Shown piece by piece: positions 8,523 through 15,869 of a stretch of DNA of 41,522 nucleotides. The DNA is from Desulfocurvibacter africanus subsp. africanus DSM 2603. Its GTDB lineage: Bacteria; Desulfobacterota; Desulfovibrionia; Desulfovibrionales; Desulfovibrionaceae. The position numbers were made by a program, and so were the translations under genes. The notes below the pieces were generated by a model. It was not told the DNA's origin and searched no databases. It was given only the letters and a program-made list of their open reading frames with translations. How positions within the stretch are numbered: position 1 is the stretch's first letter; each line of letters begins with the position of its first letter. Location of the stretch: assembly GCF_000422545.1 (NCBI RefSeq), contig NZ_AULZ01000030.1, positions 1 to 41,522 on the forward strand, in the 5' to 3' direction.

Positions 8523-8795
8523 ATGGAGCAGCACGTTCCAGCGGGCGACATCCCGGCGACTCTAAGCGCACTCCCGGTGCGAGGCAATGATTCCGCGGGG
8601 CCTAAGCCTGTCAGATACTCCCGTTCTGCCCTGGCTGCGGCATCCTGTTTGACATGGCTGGACTCTAGGGGCAGAAACCAAATCCTCGGCCCAACCGCAC
8701 AGCTCCCATCAACATTCCGGTTATCGAGCCGTGCCGCGCTTTGGCCAAGATTCACCAGGCCTGACAGGGCAAGGGTTTGCCAAGGATCTGCAAGG

Positions 8796-9812
8796 ATGAG
8801 CACCATACGCATTGGAATCAACGGCTTCGGCCGTATCGGCCGGCAGACGCTGCGGGCTATTCAGGAACGTTACAGCGGGCGCATGCAGGTCGTGGCGATC
8901 AACGATCTGCACGGCGCCAAAACCATGGCCCATCTTCTGGAGCACGACACATGCTTCGGCCGGCCGTCCTGGGCTGTGGGCCTGGACGGGTCGGACGTCA
9001 TTTTCGGAGAGTGGCGCATCCGGGGGCTGTCCGAGCGCGAGCCGGCCAGAATTCCTTGGGGCGAACTTGGCGTGGATGTGATCGTCGAGGCCTCGGGCAA
9101 TTTCCGCTCCGGCCCGGCTGCGGCCGCGCACCTGCGCGCGGGCGCGCGCAAGGTGGTCATCAGCGCCCCGGCCGAGGACGAGGACTTCACCGTGGTCCTG
9201 GGAGTCAACGAGCAGGCTTACGATCCCGCCCGCCACCACGTGATCTCCAACTCCTCCTGCACCACCAACTGCCTGGCGCCCGCCGCCAAGCTCGTGCACG
9301 AGCGTTTCGGCATACGCACCGGGACCTTGTGCACCGTGCATCCCTACACCAACGACCAGCGTCTGCTGGACCGGGCGCATGCAGATTTGCGCCGGGCGCG
9401 CGCGGCCGCACAGAACATCATCCCTACGACTTCGAGCGCTGTGCAGTCCGTGATGCGCGTGCTGCCCGAGTTGGCGGGCAAGGTCCAGGGCTATGCCGTG
9501 CGCGTGCCCACGCTCTTGGTTGCCCTGGTGGACTTCACCTGTGTCCTGGAGCGCGAGTCCGACACCGAGGAATTGCGTCTCCTTCTGCGCAGCGCGGCGG
9601 AAGGCCCGCTCAAGGGCATTCTCGGCTACACGGATACGCCCCTGGTTTCCTCGGATTTCCAGGCCGATTCACGCTCGGGCGTCGTGGACGAGGAATACAC
9701 GCTCGTGCAGAACGGTTGTCTGGCCAAGCTCGTGCTCTGGCACGACAACGAATGGGGCTACGCCTGCCGCATCGCCGATCTGCTCGGGCTCATCCAGGAA
9801 CGCGGCATTTAA
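8796..9812 (+). CDS. gap: Type I glyceraldehyde-3-phosphate dehydrogenase, divergent variant
   Basis: NAD-dependent oxidation of glyceraldehyde 3-phosphate to 1,3-bisphosphoglycerate. 338 residues from the ATG at 8796, with AAGGA upstream. The Rossmann start GINGFGRIGRQ is intact, and Asp in AINDL suggests NAD preference. The catalytic Cys155 lies in SNSSCTTNCLAP (usually SNASCTTNCLAP), the general-base His182 in VHPYTNDQ, and the C-terminal WHDNEWGYACR is conserved. The segment that normally reads PTTTGAAKAV, which helps bind inorganic phosphate, here reads PTTSSAVQSV, so the usual Gly and Lys are replaced. The enzyme may be a second, specialised GAPDH or may act on a related aldehyde. It stands alone, not in a glycolytic operon. 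Confidence 0.9.
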   Translation: MSTIRIGINGFGRIGRQTLRAIQERYSGRMQVVAINDLHGAKTMAHLLEHDTCFGRPSWAVGLDGSDVIFGEWRIRGLSEREPARIPWGELGVDVIVEASGNFRSGPAAAAHLRAGARKVVISAPAEDEDFTVVLGVNEQAYDPARHHVISNSSCTTNCLAPAAKLVHERFGIRTGTLCTVHPYTNDQRLLDRAHADLRRARAAAQNIIPTTSSAVQSVMRVLPELAGKVQGYAVRVPTLLVALVDFTCVLERESDTEELRLLLRSAAEGPLKGILGYTDTPLVSSDFQADSRSGVVDEEYTLVQNGCLAKLVLWHDNEWGYACRIADLLGLIQERGI

Positions 9813-9857
9813 GTTCGCATATCTGGAAGATTGATTAGAGCAACTTGCATTTGACCT

Positions 9858-9914
9858 GAGAGAGGGCGCTGCCCTCTCTCAGACTCTCTCCCGCCAGGGA
9901 AATGATTTCCCTGG
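9858..9914 (+). repeat. Palindromic repeat family B, copy 1
   Basis: Two adjacent hairpins: arms GAGAGAGGGC/GCCCTCTCTC (9858-9880, 3-nt loop), and a 21-nt perfect dyad with arms CCAGGGAAAT/ATTTCCCTGG (9894-9914), joined by a short pyrimidine spacer. The same unit is at 33497-33553 (opposite orientation) and, diverged, at 15774-15838. It sits between the convergent GAPDH and MerR-type genes and may act as a two-way 3' end structure. Confidence 0.85.
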
Positions 9915-9948
9915 ACCCGCGATGTCATAGGAGTTTGGCAAACGGCTG

Positions 9949-10281
9949 CTATCGCTCCAGCAGCCGCTTGATCTGCAGCAGCTCGGCTTCGATCTTCTTG
10001 AGCAGGCCGCGGCGGCCGTTTTCCTCCAGAGCCTTGCGCGCACCCTCGATTGTCAGGCCCTGCTCGTACAGCAGGTGCTGGATGCGGCGCACTAGCTCGA
10101 TGTGCTCGTGCGTGTACATCCGTTGGCCCGAAGCCGTGCGGACAGGCTGGAGCTGGGGGAATTCGGATTCCCAGAAGCGCAGCACGAAGGGCTTGACCCC
10201 AAGCAGGTCGGCGGCTTGGCCGATCTTGTAGAGTCTTGCGCTGTCGGGCGGCTTGCCTGCTGGGAAATCCTGAGCGTCCAT
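9949..10281 (-). CDS. MerR-family transcriptional regulator
   Basis: 110 residues. The N-terminal winged-helix DNA-binding domain (about 17-85) has the MerR pattern: YKIGQAADLLGVKPFVLRFWESEFP, then an RMYTHEHIELVRRIQHLLYEQGLTI wing-helix. A C-terminal amphipathic helix ending IEAELLQIKRLLER should form the dimer coiled coil. No cysteine or other metal-sensing ligand is present, so an effector cannot be assigned. In many proteobacteria a small MerR-type gene lies directly after pheT. Here it is on the same strand but about 2.9 kb beyond pheT, with a FabH-like gene and two small genes between. Confidence 0.88.
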   Translation of the reverse strand: MDAQDFPAGKPPDSARLYKIGQAADLLGVKPFVLRFWESEFPQLQPVRTASGQRMYTHEHIELVRRIQHLLYEQGLTIEGARKALEENGRRGLLKKIEAELLQIKRLLER

Positions 10282-10366
10282 GCCCGGACTTGTAGCCGAG
10301 GAGCGCTATCCAGGCAACAAACCGTGATCTCTGCGGATTGGTTTTAGCCGTTGGCTCAGCCGTGCG

Positions 10367-11407
10367 TCAGGCCCACTGGAGTACGGTTCCGGCCCAGGAG
10401 TAGCCCACGCCGTAGCCTACCAGCATGACGCGCAGGCCAGGCTTCAGGCGGCCGTCGTCCACGGCCCGGCGAAGGGCGATGGGGATGGTTGCGCTGACAG
10501 TGTTCCCGCAGTCGGCCATGTTCACGTAGAAGCGTTCCTCGGGAATGCCTATCTTCTCGCGAAGGCCCTCCAGCATGTAGGCATTAGCCTGGTGGAAGAC
10601 GAACAGGTCCACGTCGGACATGGTCAGGCCGTTGCGCGCCAGGGTCTCGTTTACGCAGACCGGCACGACCTGCATGGTGAACTTGAAGATCTCCGGGCCG
10701 TCCATGAACAGGTGGTCTTGGCTGCGCGTGTTGCCGAACTTGTCCGTGCATTCCCTGGCAGTCTCGGCACAGCGCGGCAGCCTGGCCCCGCCCGAGGCGA
10801 TCAGGAGATTCTTGTAGCCCGCGCCGTCGGTGCCGTAGACCATCTGGCCGATGCTGCCCGACGCTTCATCGGCACTGTCGGCGGGAACTCCGCTTGCCTC
10901 GATGAGGGTCGCGGCCGCGCCGTCCCCGAACAATGTGCGCACGCTCTTGTCGCCGGGATGCACATGGCGGCTGTAGGTGTCCGCCGTGAGCAGCAGCACC
11001 TTGCGCGCCTGACCTGTGAGCAGCAGCCCCTTGGCCATCCCCAGGCCGTACACGAAGCCGGAGCAGCCCAGGTTGAAATCCAGGGCCCCTGCCGTCGTGG
11101 GCAGCCCCAGGCGGTCCTGCAGCAGGCAGGCCGTGGTTGGCAGGAGATAGTCCGGCGACTGCGTGCAGAAGAGCAGGAAATCAACCTCCCGTGGAGTGCA
11201 GGCTGCCTCGGCGAACAGGGCGCGCGCGGCTGCGCAGGCCAGGTCCGAGGCGCACTCGCCGGGCGCTGCTATGTGCCTGGCGTGGATGCCGGTCTTGCGT
11301 ACGATCTTTTCCGCCGACCAGCCGTTGTTCATTTCGCGGGCCAGATCATCGACCGTGCTCACGGCTTGGGGCAGGTGATAGGCAACATGTCGGATGCGCG
11401 CGTTCAT
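10367..11407 (-). CDS. Beta-ketoacyl-ACP synthase III (FabH-like)
   Basis: Thiolase-fold condensing enzyme of 346 residues that joins an acyl-CoA starter with malonyl-ACP. The catalytic triad is visible: Cys115 in NLGCSGFVYGL, His272 in FHQAN, and Asn302 in CGNTVSATIP. The C-terminal GYGVGYSWAGTVL matches the family end. The ATG at 11407 has GGAG upstream. The gene is not next to other fab genes, which suggests an accessory role such as starter selection for an unusual fatty acid or a secondary acyl product, rather than the housekeeping enzyme. This is inference. It is 85 bases upstream of the MerR-type gene on the same strand. Confidence 0.9.
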   Translation of the reverse strand: MNARIRHVAYHLPQAVSTVDDLAREMNNGWSAEKIVRKTGIHARHIAAPGECASDLACAAARALFAEAACTPREVDFLLFCTQSPDYLLPTTACLLQDRLGLPTTAGALDFNLGCSGFVYGLGMAKGLLLTGQARKVLLLTADTYSRHVHPGDKSVRTLFGDGAAATLIEASGVPADSADEASGSIGQMVYGTDGAGYKNLLIASGGARLPRCAETARECTDKFGNTRSQDHLFMDGPEIFKFTMQVVPVCVNETLARNGLTMSDVDLFVFHQANAYMLEGLREKIGIPEERFYVNMADCGNTVSATIPIALRRAVDDGRLKPGLRVMLVGYGVGYSWAGTVLQWA

Positions 11408-11622
11408 TCCTGCTCCGGATGGTTTGATCGGCTGTAGATGCGGGGCCTGGTTGTGAAGTCTGACTGATGGGGTGTTGAGAGCGGCTGCATAGGCCGCAAA
11501 TAATTATTCGAAGAGTGGATAATTTACAAGTCTTACAATTTTGAACCGGAATCGTAACGGAAGGGTGTCGTTCTTGGCTCAAGTCAGCGGAAAAGCATGT
11601 ACAGTCTTTACGGGTGGGGTAG

Positions 11623-11964
11623 TCAGCAGAGTTGGAAGCGCCCCGCGAGGTAAACCCAGGCGAAATAGGACGCGATGAAAAGTAGAACGATCTGTGCACC
11701 GAGCCTAGCGCGACTTTTGAGTCCAGCCGCCGGGGGAAGTGCTTCGTTCTGTTGTCCAAAAACATACAGCAGGATGCAGCCTTTTGTCCTGGGTGGAGAA
11801 TTGAACTCCGTATGTCGACCTGGAAGTCCCGTGCGTAAAAGGACGTCAAGCTGTTGGACTCTGCGGCCGCCTACCAAGAGCGCGCAAAGCACCCCCAGAC
11901 AGAAAAGTCCGGCGCCGATAATTATGAGGATCATGGGATCGGTCGGCATGGCAGCTTGGCCCAT
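11623..11964 (-). CDS. Small membrane protein, two transmembrane segments
   Basis: 113 residues with no recognised family. Two hydrophobic segments are clear: MILIIIGAGLFCLGVLCALLV near the N-terminus (about 11-31) and LGAQIVLLFIASYFAWVYLAG near the C-terminus. A polar, basic loop (GGRRVQQLDVLL, RHTEFNSPPRTKG) joins them, so by the positive-inside rule the loop is probably cytoplasmic. Three in-frame ATGs exist (11964, 11949, 11934) and none has a good ribosome binding site, so the start is uncertain. It lies 215 bases upstream of the FabH-like gene on the same strand. Confidence 0.5.
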   Translation of the reverse strand: MGQAAMPTDPMILIIIGAGLFCLGVLCALLVGGRRVQQLDVLLRTGLPGRHTEFNSPPRTKGCILLYVFGQQNEALPPAAGLKSRARLGAQIVLLFIASYFAWVYLAGRFQLC

Positions 11965-12033
11965 TCAGGTTTCGCTACGCAGGGCGCGAACCAGTCAGGA
12001 TCAAAGGGATTGCGGAGCACATGTTTGCAGGCC

Positions 12034-12054
12034 GGGGCACAAGGCCTGTGCCCC
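12034..12054 (-). terminator. Stem-loop after the small secreted protein gene
   Basis: A perfect 8-bp GC-rich stem (GGGGCACA pairing with TGTGCCCC) with a 5-nt loop, 10 bases after the stop of the gene at 12065-12418. No T-tract follows, so it may be a 3' end stabiliser rather than an intrinsic terminator. Confidence 0.45.
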
Positions 12055-12064
12055 ACCGCCAAAG

Positions 12065-12418
12065 CTACTGCACGCGCGGGAAGCGGGTGAACTTGCCCTC
12101 TTCGACTGCGCCGCATTTGTTCATGGAACTGCGCAGGAGCACATAACCAGCCTGAACTTCGAAGTTGTAGGTTCTGGTTCCGTTACAGCTGTTATCCTGA
12201 TCCGTGGCGAAAGTGGCGGTAAGATTCTTGCCGTCGAAGGCTCCGCCCATGCACCGCCAGCGGAAGTGCTGGTCGCGGGCCACGCCGCCGACCACAATGC
12301 CGTCGGTGATTTGCATCAGGAAGTAATGGCCTTGGCCGAATTCGATGGATTCGGCGTTCTGGCCTCGCGCCACATTGGGTACTAGAAGCAGGGCAACAAG
12401 CAGTACGGCTACTTTCAT
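12065..12418 (-). CDS. Small secreted protein of unknown function
   Basis: 117 residues from the ATG at 12418, chosen because GGGGAGG lies seven bases upstream. The N-terminus MKVAVLLVALLLVPNVARG is a classic Sec signal peptide with probable cleavage near the Gly-Gln junction. The mature part of about 98 residues has three cysteines (WRCMGG, NSCNGT, NKCGAV) and a beta-rich pattern with many Phe, Tyr and Gly, as in small periplasmic or secreted beta-sandwich proteins. I do not recognise the family. It stands alone, followed by a stem-loop. Confidence 0.72.
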   Translation of the reverse strand: MKVAVLLVALLLVPNVARGQNAESIEFGQGHYFLMQITDGIVVGGVARDQHFRWRCMGGAFDGKNLTATFATDQDNSCNGTRTYNFEVQAGYVLLRSSMNKCGAVEEGKFTRFPRVQ

Positions 12419-12853
12419 GTTCAAGCCTCCCCTATTCGCATGAGCTTGCACAACGTCGGTTCTTGACCATCTGGTTGGAACCGCTGCGCACGCCGGACAA
12501 ATCCCCCCTTATCCCCTGGGACCATGCGGTATGCTCAGCGATGATCAAGTTTTGATGGGCCAGCGCCAGACTAAGCGACTTTTTGCGAACGCTTTCAACA
12601 ATCTGTACGCTGAACATCAATACTCTGCACGATTGATGCCTACGAGGGAGGATCGGGAAGACCTTTTGTCGGATTAGGCAGGCCGTAGGGTATCTCTGAA
12701 GAGAAGCATATCGGTGTCTACTGGCAATAGATTAGGCGTATGAAATGTGTCCATAATGTCACAGATTTGTTGCAAGGCAGCCCCGCTTGGAATGCTTGCC
12801 GAACACATGCGGGGGCGGAAGACCGCTGCTTGCGGGCAGGATAAGGCCGAAAA
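12419..12853. other. Intergenic stretch without a convincing gene
   Basis: About 430 bases upstream of the small secreted protein gene. Short open frames exist, but none combines a ribosome binding site with convincing codon use. The promoter of the secreted-protein gene should lie here on the minus strand; I could not pick one with confidence. Confidence 0.5.
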
Positions 12854-12881
12854 GAGCGCCGCTCGAATTCGAGCGGTGCTC
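12854..12881 (-). terminator. Intrinsic terminator of the pheT end of the translation operon
   Basis: A 28-base hairpin, perfect apart from one G-T pair, centred on CGAATTCG with outer arms GAGC/GCTC. On the minus strand it is followed by TTTTCGG, as in an intrinsic terminator. It lies 266 bases beyond the pheT stop. Two inserted elements fill almost all of that distance; without them it would be about 30 bases from the stop codon. Confidence 0.75.
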
Positions 12882-12899
12882 TGAGTCCATAAATAATCT

Positions 12900-13025
12900 A
12901 GAGCAGATTGCTTTTAAGACGACCGCTCCGGCGTTGACGGCGCAAGTGAATTGCGCCTACGCCTACGCGGCGGCAAGCCATGCTGACGCATGGCTTGCAA
13001 AGCATTTTCAAAAGCAAAATGCTCT
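12900..13025 (+). repeat. Palindromic repeat family A, copy 3
   Basis: A 126-bp copy in the same orientation as copy 1, starting AGAGCAGATTGC and ending AAAATGCTCT. The second hairpin loop has CTGA instead of CCGA, and one outer pair of the third hairpin is lost. Its right end abuts the 110-bp IS-derived element with only one base between. Confidence 0.9.
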
Positions 13026-13026
13026 A

Positions 13027-13136
13027 GGGCCTGTTAACGCTATATAAGAACAAAAGTTATTATAGCGGCTTACGTTTGAAGCAATTTCTCTGGGCCCTTA
13101 TCTTCATTCATAAACTGCTTTAGTGTGAACAGGCCC
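13027..13136. mobile_element. 110-bp non-autonomous derivative (MITE) of the IS5-family element
   Basis: Terminal inverted repeats are GGGCCTGTTAACGCTA on the left and the complement of GGGCCTGTTCACACTA on the right (14 of 16 positions match). TA lies on each side. The first 17 bases, GGGCCTGTTAACGCTAT, are identical to the end of the IS at 41276. The interior is AT-rich and non-coding. It lies 11 bases after the pheT stop codon. It could have been mobilised by the transposase of the full-length IS. Confidence 0.85.
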
Positions 13137-13147
13137 TAAACTAGGCC

Positions 13148-15568
13148 CTAAGCGGCCTGGAATTTCACGGGGCAGGCGCTCGTGACGTGCTTGCCAACGC
13201 CGGCATGAGCCTTGTCCACGTCCTGGTCCGTGAGCGTGCGCTCGGCGGCGCGATAGGTCAGGCGGAAGGTCAGGTTTCGCTCGCTGGCGTCCTTGGGCTT
13301 GTACTCGTCCACCAGCTCCACGTCTTCCAGGAGCTTCTGGCCCGAGGCGCGCAGCGCGGACATGATGCCCGACACCGGGAAGCCCAGCGGGGCCACCAAG
13401 GTCATGTCGCGCCAGGAGGCCGGGAACTTGGGCAACTGATGGAAGCAGGGCACGAGGTCCGCGCTCAGGCTCCAGATGGCCTCCAGGTCCAATTCGGCCA
13501 TCCAGACGGCGTGGCGGGCCTTGTAATCCTCGGCAACGGCGGGCTTTAGCTTGCCCATGACGCCGATGTCCCGGCCCTGCACGGTTATGGCCACGCACGG
13601 CTCAAGCCAGGCATGCGTCTGGCCGAGCGCCACCTCGGGCGCAGGCAGGCCCAGGAAAGCCAGCAGGTGTTCGACTATGCCCTTGATGTCGGGATAGTCG
13701 AACTGCGCGTCGCGCGGCCAGGGAAAGCTGGGGAAGCGTCGGCCGTGCAGCAGCACGCCCAGGCGCAACCGCTCGCAGGCCGAGGTCTCGCTCGTTTCGT
13801 CGTGGAGGAAGACCCGCGCGGCCTCGAACAGACGCAGCCCCTCGTCGCCTTGGCCCACGTTCGTGCGCAGGTTCTGGAGCAGGCCCGGCGCAACGGTCGT
13901 GCGCATGACGTTCTGCTCCTCGGTGAGCGGGTTGGCCACGTCGATGCGACCTTGCTTGGGCAGGCCCAGCAGATCCAGATCCTTGTGGCCTACAAAGCTG
14001 TAATTGATGGCCTCGCGCAGGCCCACGCCCTGGCCCCATTTCTTGATGCGCGTCAGGAAGGCGAATTCGCCGGTGCGCACGGACAGGGTCTCGGCGGGCG
14101 CCTCGGAAAGCGACTTTTTCACGTGCGGCAGCACGGCCGGGATGCGGTCCAGACCGTACACGCGGCCGACCTCCTCGATGAGATCCACCTCGCGCTCCAG
14201 GTCGGACCTGTGCGAGGGCGACTCAACCTGCCAAGCCGCGCCCTTGGTCTCGACGGCGCAGCCAAGGCCGGTCAGGGTCTTGCGACAGAACTCGGACGAA
14301 AGCTCCACGCCCAGCAGGTCGGCGGCGCGCGACAGCCGGAACGTGTGCACGCGCTTTTGCCAGGGCTTGGGCTCTGCCTTGGCCATGCCCGCCAACACGC
14401 GGCCGCCGGTCAGCTCGGCGATGAGCGCGCTCACGCGGTCGCAGGCAAAGGGGGAAAGCTTCTGGTCCAAGCCGCGTTCCATGCGGTACGCTGCTTCGCT
14501 GGGCAGGCTCAGGCGGCGCGCGGTTTTGCGCACGGTCCCGGGCCGGAAGACCGCGGCTTCCAGGAGCACGTTGCTGCTCTCGGCGTGGATCTCGGTTTCC
14601 GAGCCGCCCATGACGCCGGCCAGGGCCACGGGGCGCTCGGCGTCCCAGATGAGCAGGTCGTCGGCCGTGAGCTTGCGCTGCTGGCCGTCGAGCGTGGTCA
14701 GGGTCGAGCCGTCGACTGCGCGCTTGACTTGGATGACGCCGCCCTTGAGGAGGTCCTCGTCGAAGGCGTGCGTGGGCTGGCCGAGCTCGAGCATGACGTA
14801 GTTCGTGGCGTCCACCACGTTGTTGATGGGCCTAAGCCCCATGGCGATGAGCCGGTACTTGAGCCAGTCCGGGCTCTGCCCCAGCGTGCAGCCGCGGATG
14901 ACGCGCGCTTGGTACAGCGGGCACAACTCGCCCTCGGGGATGTCGATGCGCCAGAAGCTATCGGCGCGCTCGCTCATGTCCTCGTTGAGCCGGACTTCCG
15001 GCAGCTTAAGCGGCAGGCCGTAGGCCATGGCCACCTCGCGGGCCAGGCCCAGGATGCTCAGGCAGTCACCGCGGTTGGGCGTGAGGTCCACGTTGATGAC
15101 CGCGCTGTCGAGCTCCAGGGACTCGCAGAAAAGCACTCCCGGCTTGCTGGTGTCGGGCAGGACCATGATGCCCTTGTGCTCCTCGGTCAGGGCCAGTTCG
15201 CGCTCGGAGCAGATCATGCCCATGGACTGCACGCCGCGCAGCTTGGCTTTGCCGATCTTGAGGCCGCCCGGGAGCGTCGTGCCCACCATGGCCACGGGGA
15301 CCTTCTGGCCGGCCGCCACATTGGGCGCGCCGCACACGATAGTCAGCAGCTCGGGGCCGCCGACATCGACCTTGCACACGGACAGTTTGTCGGCCTCGGG
15401 ATGCTTCTCGCGCTCCAAGACATGGCCCACGACCACGCCGCGTATCTCGGCGAACGGATCGTAGACTTCGTCCACCTCAAGGCCGAGCATGGTCAGCCGG
15501 TCGGCCAACTCCTGGGCCGTGCCTTCGTACGGCGTGAACTCGCGCAACCAATCGAGGCTCAACAGCAT
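13148..15568 (-). CDS. pheT: Phenylalanine--tRNA ligase, beta subunit
   Basis: The large subunit of the cytoplasmic alpha2-beta2 enzyme that charges tRNA-Phe, including editing of mischarged Tyr. 806 residues, the normal bacterial length. Domains in order are the N-terminal MLLSLDWLREF start, the EMAP/tRNA-binding-like domain (about 40-150, with KVDVGGPELLTIVCGAPNV), the B3/B4 editing domain (about 210-370), the B5 domain (about 400-475), the catalytic-like core, and the C-terminal ferredoxin-fold anticodon-binding domain (last 95 residues, FPASWRDMTLVAPLG). GGAGG is placed seven bases before the ATG. It is last in the operon, but 301 bases with two palindromic repeats separate it from pheS, which is unusual. 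Confidence 0.97.
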   Translation of the reverse strand: MLLSLDWLREFTPYEGTAQELADRLTMLGLEVDEVYDPFAEIRGVVVGHVLEREKHPEADKLSVCKVDVGGPELLTIVCGAPNVAAGQKVPVAMVGTTLPGGLKIGKAKLRGVQSMGMICSERELALTEEHKGIMVLPDTSKPGVLFCESLELDSAVINVDLTPNRGDCLSILGLAREVAMAYGLPLKLPEVRLNEDMSERADSFWRIDIPEGELCPLYQARVIRGCTLGQSPDWLKYRLIAMGLRPINNVVDATNYVMLELGQPTHAFDEDLLKGGVIQVKRAVDGSTLTTLDGQQRKLTADDLLIWDAERPVALAGVMGGSETEIHAESSNVLLEAAVFRPGTVRKTARRLSLPSEAAYRMERGLDQKLSPFACDRVSALIAELTGGRVLAGMAKAEPKPWQKRVHTFRLSRAADLLGVELSSEFCRKTLTGLGCAVETKGAAWQVESPSHRSDLEREVDLIEEVGRVYGLDRIPAVLPHVKKSLSEAPAETLSVRTGEFAFLTRIKKWGQGVGLREAINYSFVGHKDLDLLGLPKQGRIDVANPLTEEQNVMRTTVAPGLLQNLRTNVGQGDEGLRLFEAARVFLHDETSETSACERLRLGVLLHGRRFPSFPWPRDAQFDYPDIKGIVEHLLAFLGLPAPEVALGQTHAWLEPCVAITVQGRDIGVMGKLKPAVAEDYKARHAVWMAELDLEAIWSLSADLVPCFHQLPKFPASWRDMTLVAPLGFPVSGIMSALRASGQKLLEDVELVDEYKPKDASERNLTFRLTYRAAERTLTDQDVDKAHAGVGKHVTSACPVKFQAA

Positions 15569-15591
15569 GGGAATCCTCCGGAGAAAAGAGT

Positions 15592-15665
15592 GGGAGGGGA
15601 ATCGGGGGAGGGGGACCCCTTTGAAAAGGGCTTCCCCTTCCCCCGAACCCCCAACCCTCCTAAAC
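15592..15665 (+). repeat. Palindromic repeat family C, copy 2
   Basis: The inverted counterpart of the element at 435-501: G-tract arms (CGGGGGAGGGGG and CCCCTTCCCCCG) around a CCCCTTTGAAAAGGG core, ending in CCTCCTAAAC. It lies 24 bases upstream of the pheT start codon, inside the pheS-pheT gap, so it will be transcribed as part of the operon. Confidence 0.75.
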
Positions 15666-15773
15666 TATTTATGTCGCGAAAGCCGATAACGGCGTTCGCG
15701 ATGCACTTTTCGACCTCACGGTTTGCGCGATAGACGCTGGCCGTGGATCGGGCTTGGGCCGCAACGCGGGGGG

Positions 15774-15838
15774 CCGGGAGGGAATGATTTCCCCCGGACG
15801 GGGCGAGAGTCCGGGAGAGGGGCAGTCACCCCCTCTCC
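15774..15838 (-). repeat. Palindromic repeat family B, copy 2 (diverged)
   Basis: A GC-richer version of the two-hairpin unit at 9858 and 33497. The first dyad is CCGGGAGGGAATG followed by ATTTCCCCCGG (imperfect). The second has arms GGAGAGGGG/CCCCTCTCC with a 6- or 7-nt loop. It is 32 bases after the pheS stop codon, within the pheS-pheT gap. Confidence 0.7.
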
Positions 15839-15869
15839 TGGCGGGGTGCGGGGCGGCGCCCTGCGTTGC

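Noticed and set aside
12787-13047. 86-codon open frame running through family A copy 3
   Set aside because: Most of the peptide is encoded by the repeat, and similar peptides arise from other copies in unrelated contexts; no ribosome binding site.
13613-15733. 706-codon open frame on the plus strand opposite pheT
   Set aside because: Antisense shadow of pheT: low complexity with repeated Gly, Ala and His, no ribosome binding site, and it runs through repeat sequence.
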